DNA from: Gordonia sp. UBA5067
GTDB lineage: Bacteria; Actinomycetota; Actinomycetes; Mycobacteriales; Mycobacteriaceae
DNA: 13,268 bases
NCBI RefSeq assembly: GCF_002414845.1
Contig: NZ_DIAX01000018.1
Location: forward strand, 1 to 13,268
Direction: 5' to 3'
In this document: piece after piece, positions 7,937-13,268 of the stretch
How the letters are laid out: each line of letters begins with the position of its first letter
Position numbering within the stretch: position 1 is the first letter of the stretch
Position numbers and translations under genes: made by a program
The notes under the pieces: generated by a model
Seen by the model: the letters and a program-made list of their open reading frames with translations, nothing else
Database searches by the model: none
Told to the model about the DNA's origin: nothing

Positions 7937-8684
7937 GTCCCGGATCGGGCCGCTGGGTGCGCTGCGCCTCGCCGCATCCTGGCTCACCGTGGCGCCGGTC
8001 GGCACGATCGATCGCAATATCGACCGCGCCGCGGGCGCAGCCGTGATCGCGGTGACTCCGTTCATCGGCACAGTCGTCGGGGTCCTCGCCGCCGGGACGG
8101 CATTCGGGTTTTCGCACACCCAGGCACCGGATCTGCTCATCGGCGGCCTCGTCGTTGCCGTGTTGGCACTGGTCACCCGAAGCATGCACCTCGACGGCCT
8201 CGCCGATACCGCCGACGGGTTGGGGTGCTACGGCGACCCGCAGCGAGTCCGGCAGGTGATGCGCGACGGCTCCACCGGGCCGTTCGGCGTCGTGGCACTG
8301 ATCGCGGTGTTGGGGACCGGCGCGGTATGCATCGGCACGCTCGCCCACGACCGCGCATGGTATGCGATCGGATTCGCCGTCGTGGCGAGCCGCCTCGCCG
8401 CGGTCATCGGCTGCCGCCGGCGTTTGCCGGCCGCCGACCCAACAGGTTTCGGCGCGCTTGTCGCAGGTACGCAAAGCTGGTCGATTCCATTGTGGGTCGC
8501 GGTCGGCTGTGCGGCCGCCTACCCCCTCGGACCGCGCGGATTCATCGCGATCGCCCTAGTGGTCGCCGGCGCGTGGGCGTTCACAGCCCACTGCTCCCGG
8601 CGATTCGGCGGCATCAACGGCGACGTGCTCGGCGCGAGTATCGAGTTGTCATGCGCGGCAACCCTGATCGTGCTGACGCTGTGA
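7926..8684 (+). CDS. cobS: Adenosylcobinamide-GDP ribazoletransferase (cobalamin synthase)
   Basis: A 252 aa polytopic membrane enzyme that joins adenosylcobinamide-GDP, made by the CobU domain, to alpha-ribazole or its phosphate, made by the CobT domain, to finish the cobalamin lower ligand. Diagnostic motifs are [14 protein letters not shown] (87-100) and [10 protein letters not shown] (112-121), the acidic catalytic/metal region of the family, plus the C-terminal [11 protein letters not shown]. Several hydrophobic segments are visible (about 37-60, 70-84, 121-140 and the C-terminal third). Length is normal. The GTG at 7926 overlaps the end of the fusion gene by 11 bp, with GAGG and GGGG upstream, so expression is coupled. 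It shares the operon with both enzymes that make its substrates. Its TGA is immediately followed by the complementary stop of ilvE. Confidence 0.93.
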   Translation: MTPESRIGPLGALRLAASWLTVAPVGTIDRNIDRAAGAAVIAVTPFIGTVVGVLAAGTAFGFSHTQAPDLLIGGLVVAVLALVTRSMHLDGLADTADGLGCYGDPQRVRQVMRDGSTGPFGVVALIAVLGTGAVCIGTLAHDRAWYAIGFAVVASRLAAVIGCRRRLPAADPTGFGALVAGTQSWSIPLWVAVGCAAAYPLGPRGFIAIALVVAGAWAFTAHCSRRFGGINGDVLGASIELSCAATLIVLTL

Positions 8685-9815
8685 CTACGCGGGGGTAGCC
8701 GCTTCGACGGGTGCGGGGTACAGCTCGGTCATCCACCCGTGGGTGTCGGCGAACGTGCCGCGCTGGATGCCGGTCAGGGTGTCGCGCAGCGCCATCGTGA
8801 CCTCGCCGGGCTCCCCGTCGCCAATCACGTAGTCCTCCTGCTCACCACGGACGCGGCCGACCGGCGTGACAACTGCGGCCGTGCCGCAGGCGAAGACCTC
8901 GGTGATCGACCCGTCGGCCGCGCCGGCTTGCAGTTCGTCGATCGTGATCCGCCGCTCGTCCACGGCGAACCCGGCGTCGACCGCCAGTTGTAGCAGCGCA
9001 TCGCGGGTGATCCCCGGCAGCAGCGAGCCCGTGAGCTCAGGGGTGACGAGTCGCGCGTCCGCGCCAGAACCGAAGACGAAGAACAGGTTCATCCCGCCCA
9101 TCTCCTCGATGTAGCGGCGCTCGACCGCGTCGAGCCACACAACCTGGTCGCAGCCGTTCTCGGTCGCCTGCGCCTGCGCGACGAAGGCCGCCGCGTAGTT
9201 GCCGCCGCACTTGGCGAATCCGGTGCCGCCCGGTGCGGCGCGCACGTACTCGCGCGAAAGCCAAACGGTCACCGGCTTGATCCCGCCGGAGAAGTAGGGC
9301 CCGGCCGGCGACGCGATGACCACATACCGGTACTCCTGTGACGGCGAGTTGACGCCGAGACCGGCCTGCGAGGCGAACATGAACGGCCGAATGTAGAGGG
9401 CGGCCTCACCCCCTGCTTCGGGCACCCAGCCGTGGTCGACGGCGAGCAGCTCGTGCAGGGAATTGAGGAAGTCCGCAGTGGGCAGCGCTGGCATCGCCAG
9501 CCGCTCCGCCGAGCGCTGCAGCCGCTGGGCGTTCGCCGTCGGCCGGAACGCGGCGATCGATCCGCCCGGCTGCCGATACGCCTTCAACCCTTCGAAGATC
9601 TCTTGCCCGTAGTGCAACACCATGGCCGACGGGTCCAGGGCAATAGGCCCATACGGCTTGACCTGGGCGTTGTGCCATCCCCGCGCGGTGTCATAGTCCA
9701 CCATCACCATGTGGTCGGTGAAGTACTTGCCAAAGCCCGGTGTCGCGAGAATCTCGCCACGACGGGACTCCGGCACGGCGTGTGGGTGCAATGTGCGGGT
9801 GAAATCCAAGGTCAT
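8685..9815 (-). CDS. ilvE: Branched-chain amino acid aminotransferase
   Basis: A 376 aa class IV (fold type IV) PLP aminotransferase that interconverts Leu, Ile and Val with their 2-oxo acids using glutamate/2-oxoglutarate. Motifs include [14 protein letters not shown] (67-80), YIRPFMFA (141-148), the PLP lysine in [13 protein letters not shown] with Lys202, and [12 protein letters not shown] near 246-257. The segment around [11 protein letters not shown] near the C-terminus binds the PLP phosphate. Length and motifs match M. tuberculosis IlvE (Rv2210c). The ATG at 9815 has no good Shine-Dalgarno; TATCCT 7 nt upstream points to a leaderless transcript. It is downstream of gcvT on the same strand, 88 bp away with no clear terminator between them, so read-through is possible. 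It converges head-on with cobS with no spacer. Confidence 0.96.
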   Translation of the reverse strand: MTLDFTRTLHPHAVPESRRGEILATPGFGKYFTDHMVMVDYDTARGWHNAQVKPYGPIALDPSAMVLHYGQEIFEGLKAYRQPGGSIAAFRPTANAQRLQRSAERLAMPALPTADFLNSLHELLAVDHGWVPEAGGEAALYIRPFMFASQAGLGVNSPSQEYRYVVIASPAGPYFSGGIKPVTVWLSREYVRAAPGGTGFAKCGGNYAAAFVAQAQATENGCDQVVWLDAVERRYIEEMGGMNLFFVFGSGADARLVTPELTGSLLPGITRDALLQLAVDAGFAVDERRITIDELQAGAADGSITEVFACGTAAVVTPVGRVRGEQEDYVIGDGEPGEVTMALRDTLTGIQRGTFADTHGWMTELYPAPVEAATPA

Positions 9816-9822
9816 GCGCCCA

Positions 9823-9828
9823 AGGATA
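9823..9828 (-). promoter_or_regulatory. ilvE: Candidate -10 box (TATCCT) for ilvE
   Basis: TATCCT on the minus strand ends 7 nt before the ilvE ATG, which would place the transcription start at the start codon. No convincing -35 is visible at 16-18 bp. The missing Shine-Dalgarno supports a leaderless reading; the evidence is positional only. Confidence 0.35.
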
Positions 9829-9903
9829 CCGGGCAGGGCAACGGGAATATCAGCTGCGCCGACCAGAAATCCTGTCGCCGCCGGCGCCGATGCGCGGTCC
9901 GTT

Positions 9904-11022
9904 TCAGACGTGGGACTGGACGAACGGCGGCAGGACTACCTCGCACGGCAGTGCCCGGCCGCGCACGTCTACGACAACCGTGTCGCCCTTCTTGACTCCC
10001 GACGCGGTGTCGAGCAGTGCCAGCGCGATACCGACCTGCGCGGATGGCGAGAACGTGCCCGAGGTGCACTCCCCGATCCGTGCCCCGCCCTCGCGATCGA
10101 GGACGTCGCACCCCGCACGCGGGATCCCGCGCCCGGTGGCGCGCAGGCCGTAGAGGCGCCGCACCGGGCCGGCCTCCTTCTCCGCCAGCAACGCGTCGCG
10201 ACCGAAGAATGCGGGTTTGCCCCAGCCGACGGCCCAGCCGCTGCGGGCCTGGTTAGGGGTGATCGCCGGGCTCAACTCGTGTCCGTGCAGCGCGTAGCCC
10301 ATCTCGGTGCGAAGTGTGTCTCGGGCTCCCAGCCCGGCCGGCAAACCGTCGCGGGCGGTCACCTCCGCCAGCAGCGCGGCAAAGACCGCCGGGGTGTCCG
10401 ACCACGTCGGCAGCACCTCATAGCCGTGCTCCCCGGTGTAGCCGGTGCGGCAGACCCGGACCGGGCGGGCCGCCCCGGCTACGGTGAGCACGGCGTCGGC
10501 GAACGCCATGTATGCCATGTCGGCGGGCAGGCCCAACGCGCCGAGGACCTCGGCGCTGCGCGGCCCTTGCACGGCGAGTACGCCGTAGTCGCGGTGCTGG
10601 TCGGTGATCTCGATACCCGTCGGCGCCGCCGTCCGCAGCGCCGCGACCACCGCTGCGGTATTCGCGGCATTGGGCACTAAGAACACCTCGTCATCGGACA
10701 CGAGGTAGGCGATGAGGTCGTCGACGACGCCACCGGCGTCGTTGCAGCACATCGTGTACTGCGCCTTGCCGGGCGCGATCTTGCCCAGGTCGTTCGTCAG
10801 CGCCGCGTTGCAGAATTCCGCCGCGCCCGGCCCGGACACCAGCGCTTTGCCCAGGTGGCTGACGTCAAAGAGGCCGACAGCGGCGCGGACGGCGGTGTGT
10901 TCGGCCACCGTGCCGGAGTAGGACACGGGCATGTTCCAGCCACCGAATTCGGCGAACGTGGCGCCGAGTTCCCGGTGCTGTTCGGTCAGGGGTCCGTCAA
11001 GGAGATCGTTCGTCGCGGCCAT
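9904..11022 (-). CDS. gcvT: Glycine cleavage system T protein (aminomethyltransferase)
   Basis: A 372 aa tetrahydrofolate-dependent aminomethyltransferase of the glycine cleavage system. It releases ammonia from the aminomethyl-lipoyl H protein and makes 5,10-methylene-THF. Typical motifs are [15 protein letters not shown] near the N-terminus, [63 protein letters not shown], and the C-terminal [16 protein letters not shown]. It closely matches the M. tuberculosis protein (Rv2211c) as I recall it. A TTG at 11028 is in frame, but the ATG at 11022 is preferred because TAGTCT ends 6 nt before it, suggesting a leaderless mRNA with no ribosome site. gcvH and gcvP are not in the window. It diverges from the aminopeptidase gene across only about 50 bp. 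Confidence 0.95.
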   Translation of the reverse strand: MAATNDLLDGPLTEQHRELGATFAEFGGWNMPVSYSGTVAEHTAVRAAVGLFDVSHLGKALVSGPGAAEFCNAALTNDLGKIAPGKAQYTMCCNDAGGVVDDLIAYLVSDDEVFLVPNAANTAAVVAALRTAAPTGIEITDQHRDYGVLAVQGPRSAEVLGALGLPADMAYMAFADAVLTVAGAARPVRVCRTGYTGEHGYEVLPTWSDTPAVFAALLAEVTARDGLPAGLGARDTLRTEMGYALHGHELSPAITPNQARSGWAVGWGKPAFFGRDALLAEKEAGPVRRLYGLRATGRGIPRAGCDVLDREGGARIGECTSGTFSPSAQVGIALALLDTASGVKKGDTVVVDVRGRALPCEVVLPPFVQSHV

Positions 11023-11028
11023 CGCCAA

Positions 11029-11034
11029 AGACTA
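11029..11034 (-). promoter_or_regulatory. gcvT: Candidate -10 box (TAGTCT) for gcvT
   Basis: TAGTCT on the minus strand ends 6 nt before the gcvT ATG at 11022, with no Shine-Dalgarno in the interval. Transcription would begin at the A of the ATG. A -35 is not clear. The divergent aminopeptidase gene begins about 40 bp away, so its promoter must be in this same short region. Confidence 0.35.
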
Positions 11035-11074
11035 GCCGGAGCCGTGGCCGCCATCTGTGGCAAAGTTGGAAGGC

Positions 11075-12649
11075 GTGAGCAACTCTGACACCGCCGACCG
11101 GGTCCGGGGCCCGGAATTCGATCTCGCCACCTCCATCGCCCGCGCCGACACCGCACTGCTGATCGGGCTGAACCAGAGCGGCGACACCGCTCCCACGCTC
11201 GTCATCGGCGACGGGATCGTTGACGACGCCATTGCCGAAGGCATCGAGGCGGGCCTCCTCGCACTCGGAGCCAGCGGCAAGCACGGCGAGATCACCCGCC
11301 TACCCGCGCCCGCCGGCCTCGGCGTCGACGTAGTGGTGGCAGTCGGCCTCGGTGCTCTCGACGACGACGGTGATGATGACACCGGGGAGACCAACGGTGC
11401 GAGCGCGGCCGCCGAATCGCTGCGCCAGGCCGCCGGCGTTGCCGCGCGGGAATTGAGTGGCCACGCGACCGTCGCGACCACGCTGTCGTCGGTGGGGATC
11501 GGCCCCGTCGCCGAAGGCCTCTTCCTTGGCGCCTATCGCTTCGAGTTGTTCCGATCCGAATCCGATGCGCAGAAAACGAAGCCCGGGCACGGCGACCCGC
11601 CCGTACCGACCAAGTTCCATCTTCTCGTCGACGCCAAGAACTCCGAGGCGAAAGCCGAACTCGCCCATGCGGTGATCGTCGCCGATTCGGTGGCCATGGC
11701 ACGCGATTTCGTCAACACCCCGCCGAGTCACCTGTACCCGGAGGAGTTCGCCGCGCGAGCGGCCGCCCTGGCACGCAAGCATGGGTTGACGGTTGAGGTT
11801 CTCGACGACTCGGCGCTGGCGCAGCAGGGCTATGGCGGGATCATCGGCGTCGGCAAAGGTAGCTCGCGCAAGCCGCGCCTGGTCCGGTTGCACCACACCG
11901 GCCGCAAAGACGCCAAGTCGGTGGCCCTGGTGGGCAAGGGCATCACGTTTGACACCGGGGGCATCTCGATCAAGCCCGCGGCGGGCATGGACCTCATGAC
12001 CTCCGACATGGGCGGCGCCGCCGCGGTCATCGCCGCGGTCATCGCCGCCGCGCGACTCGACGTCGACGCCACCGTCACCGCTACCGTGCCGATGGCCGAG
12101 AACATGCCATCGAGCACCGCCCAGCGCCCGGGCGATGTGCTGACCCAGTACGGCGGCACGACGATTGAAGTCCTCAACACTGATGCGGAAGGCCGCCTGG
12201 TCCTGGCCGATGCCATCGTGCGCGCCCTCGAAGACGAACCCGACTATCTCATCGACACCGCGACCCTCACCGGCGCGCAGATGGTCGCGCTCGGCACCCG
12301 TACCCCCGGTGTGATGGGTACCCGGGACTTCCGCAACCGGGTGGCCGAACTGTCGCGCGCCGCGGGCGAGAACGGCTGGGCGATGCCGATGCCGACCGAA
12401 TTGCGGGCCGACCTCAGTTCACGGGTCGCCGACATGGCCAATGTGACGCCACACCGCAACGGCGGCATGCTCGCCGCCGCGATCTACTTGAAGGAGTTCG
12501 TGCCAACCGGCCAGGCATGGGCCCATCTGGACATCGCGGGGCCCGCGTTCAACTCCGGAGGCCCGTGGGGCTACTCCCCCAAAGGTGGGACCGGCGTACC
12601 GGTGCGGACCCTGATCGCAGTGATCGAAGACATCGCCGCGACCGGCTAG
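11075..12649 (+). CDS. pepA: Leucyl aminopeptidase (M17 family)
   Basis: A 524 aa cytosolic M17 metallopeptidase that removes N-terminal residues from peptides using two divalent metals. Residues matching the E. coli PepA ligands all sit at a constant +18 offset: Lys288, Asp293, Asp311, Asp370 and Glu372 as metal ligands, with Lys300 and Arg374 as the catalytic pair. They lie in [21 protein letters not shown] and the signature NTDAEGRL (368-375). The N-terminal 170 or so residues form the variable macro-like domain; [13 protein letters not shown] marks the junction. An Asp-rich patch (DDDGDDDTG) lies in the N-terminal domain. The GTG at 11075, with GGAAGG just upstream, is preferred; a GTG at 11057 adds six residues and is possible. 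It is the counterpart of M. tuberculosis Rv2213 (pepB). I recall ephD following in M. tuberculosis; here the E2 gene follows directly. Confidence 0.95.
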   Translation: MSNSDTADRVRGPEFDLATSIARADTALLIGLNQSGDTAPTLVIGDGIVDDAIAEGIEAGLLALGASGKHGEITRLPAPAGLGVDVVVAVGLGALDDDGDDDTGETNGASAAAESLRQAAGVAARELSGHATVATTLSSVGIGPVAEGLFLGAYRFELFRSESDAQKTKPGHGDPPVPTKFHLLVDAKNSEAKAELAHAVIVADSVAMARDFVNTPPSHLYPEEFAARAAALARKHGLTVEVLDDSALAQQGYGGIIGVGKGSSRKPRLVRLHHTGRKDAKSVALVGKGITFDTGGISIKPAAGMDLMTSDMGGAAAVIAAVIAAARLDVDATVTATVPMAENMPSSTAQRPGDVLTQYGGTTIEVLNTDAEGRLVLADAIVRALEDEPDYLIDTATLTGAQMVALGTRTPGVMGTRDFRNRVAELSRAAGENGWAMPMPTELRADLSSRVADMANVTPHRNGGMLAAAIYLKEFVPTGQAWAHLDIAGPAFNSGGPWGYSPKGGTGVPVRTLIAVIEDIAATG

Positions 12650-12660
12650 CACTTCGCCTG

Positions 12661-12666
12661 TAGGGT
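12661..12666 (+). promoter_or_regulatory. Possible -10 box for the E2 gene in the 12650-12767 gap
   Basis: The 118 bp between the aminopeptidase stop and the E2 start contains TGTAGGGT, in which TAGGGT (12661-12666) fits TANNNT with TG directly before it. This would give a leader of about 95 nt ending in a strong ribosome site, GAGGAG (12753-12758). No good -35 is seen and no terminator hairpin stands out, so read-through from the aminopeptidase gene is also possible. Confidence 0.25.
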
Positions 12667-12767
12667 TGGACTCGAGCGGCGAGCATCCCCCTCCGCGCCA
12701 CGCCGGCCGACGCACCACCAACCGCGTCCGACCTGCCACAACCGACTATTTCGAGGAGTCAACAGCA

Positions 12768-13268
12768 ATGGCCTTCTCCGTCCAGATGCCCGCGTTGGGT
12801 GAGAGCGTCACCGAAGGAACTGTGACCCGGTGGCTGAAGGCGGAGGGAGACACGGTCGCCGTCGACGAGCCGCTACTGGAAGTCTCCACCGACAAGGTCG
12901 ACACGGAGATCCCCTCCCCGGTAGCCGGTGTGCTGGTGAAGATTGTTGCGGCGGAGGACGACGTCGTCGAGATCGGCGGCGAACTGGCCGTCATCGGCGA
13001 GGCCGGCGAGGCCGCGCCCGCGACCCCTGCTCCGGCGGCCGAGCCGGCTGCGCCCCCCGCACCGACTCCGGTGCCGGCACCGGCCGCACCGACTCCGGCA
13101 CCGGCACCGGCAGCTCCGCCGGCCGGCGGCGCAAGCGGAACCGACATTGTGATGCCCGCACTCGGCGAGTCCGTCACCGAGGGAACGGTCACGACCTGGC
13201 TCAAGCAGGTCGGCGACTCCGTCGCCGTCGACGAGCCACTGCTGGAAGTCTCCACCGACAAGGTCGAC
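12768..13268 (+). CDS. sucB: Dihydrolipoamide acyltransferase E2 (SucB/DlaT), partial N-terminus
   Basis: The first 167 codons of the lipoylated E2 core subunit of a 2-oxoacid dehydrogenase complex. A first lipoyl domain (about 2-80) has its lipoyl-lysine at Lys43 in [10 protein letters not shown]. An Ala/Pro-rich flexible linker runs from about 84 to 124, and a second lipoyl domain begins at about 126 and is cut by the window edge just after Lys165 in STDKVD. The peripheral-subunit-binding and catalytic domains lie beyond the window. The opening [20 protein letters not shown] matches M. tuberculosis DlaT (Rv2215) as I recall it. That protein is annotated sucB but serves as the pyruvate dehydrogenase E2, so which 2-oxo acid is used cannot be settled here. 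The ATG at 12768 has GAGGAG 9 nt upstream. Confidence 0.95.
   Translation, partial: MAFSVQMPALGESVTEGTVTRWLKAEGDTVAVDEPLLEVSTDKVDTEIPSPVAGVLVKIVAAEDDVVEIGGELAVIGEAGEAAPATPAPAAEPAAPPAPTPVPAPAAPTPAPAPAAPPAGGASGTDIVMPALGESVTEGTVTTWLKQVGDSVAVDEPLLEVSTDKVD
12855..12902 (+). repeat. Near-identical direct repeat within lipoyl domain 1 (copy 1)
   Basis: This 48 bp coding segment, covering the lipoyl-lysine region of domain 1, recurs at 13221-13268 with 46 of 48 bases identical. Both differences are silent third-position changes (CCG/CCA, CTA/CTG). The offset is 366 bp, exactly 122 codons. It reflects tandem lipoyl domains. Confidence 0.85.
13221..13268 (+). repeat. Near-identical direct repeat within lipoyl domain 2 (copy 2)
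   Basis: Second copy of the 12855-12902 segment, with two silent differences. The match reaches the last base of the window and may continue beyond it. Flanking parts of the two domains are more diverged at codon level, so identity is concentrated around the lipoyl-lysine. Confidence 0.85.

Noticed and set aside
6677..8185. Long minus-strand open frames opposite the CobT domain (up to about 500 codons)
   Set aside because: Composition is Gly/Arg/Ala-rich with no recognisable motif, and they oppose well-supported coding sequence with all catalytic motifs. These are typical G+C-rich shadow frames.
9709..10680. Plus-strand open frame of about 320 codons opposite gcvT and the ilvE start
   Set aside because: It is antisense to two firmly identified genes and has shadow-frame composition and no family resemblance.
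13020..13135. Ala/Pro-coding, CCG/GCA-rich repeat tract as a tandem repeat or repeat array
   Set aside because: It is the ordinary flexible interdomain linker of an E2 protein, in frame between two lipoyl domains.

Overview
This 13.3 kb window is a gene-dense, G+C-rich (roughly two thirds by eye) chromosomal segment of a mycolic-acid-lineage actinobacterium (Mycobacteriales). Gene content and order follow the Mycobacterium tuberculosis Rv2200c-Rv2215 block as I remember it: ctaC, asnB, adoK, an A-type Fe-S protein, glxK, a DUF3043 membrane protein, cobT, cobS, ilvE, gcvT, a leucyl aminopeptidase and the lipoylated E2 gene. It is not M. tuberculosis itself. A CobU domain is fused to CobT, and the genes I recall as Rv2203, Rv2209 and ephD are missing. 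A Gordonia/Williamsia/Rhodococcus-like genus is plausible, but the genus is inference.

Layout. 1-745 (minus) is the N-terminal two thirds of cytochrome c oxidase subunit II. It diverges from asnB (1022-2947, plus) across a 276 bp region with clustered palindromes and a GC-rich hairpin. asnB converges on adoK (3938-2958, minus). glxK (5522-4437) and an ErpA/HesB-type gene (4383-4024) form a second minus-strand unit that ends in a strong hairpin at 3973-4007. The DUF3043 gene, cobU-cobT fusion and cobS (5592-8684, plus) are a tight operon with a 5 bp gap and then an 11 bp overlap. Its last stop codon abuts the stop codon of ilvE (9815-8685, minus). gcvT (11022-9904, minus) lies upstream of ilvE and diverges from the aminopeptidase (11075-12649, plus). 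The window closes inside the E2 gene (from 12768), after one lipoyl domain and most of a second.

How the genes work together. Most are housekeeping metabolism: respiration (ctaC), amide-nitrogen transfer to asparagine or peptidoglycan (asnB), purine salvage (adoK), glycerate use (glxK), Fe-S maturation, branched-chain amino acids (ilvE), one-carbon/glycine cleavage (gcvT), peptide turnover and 2-oxoacid dehydrogenase function. The plus-strand cob operon carries three nucleotide-loop activities of cobalamin synthesis: CobU, CobT and CobS. It also carries one uncharacterised membrane protein.

I see no mobile element, CRISPR array, tRNA, rRNA or phage signature, and no convincing new defence or biosynthetic system. 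The points most worth following are the palindrome cluster between ctaC and asnB, the DUF3043-cobalamin linkage, the CobU-CobT fusion, and the recurrent -10-like boxes placed 6-8 nt before start codons, which suggest leaderless transcripts.
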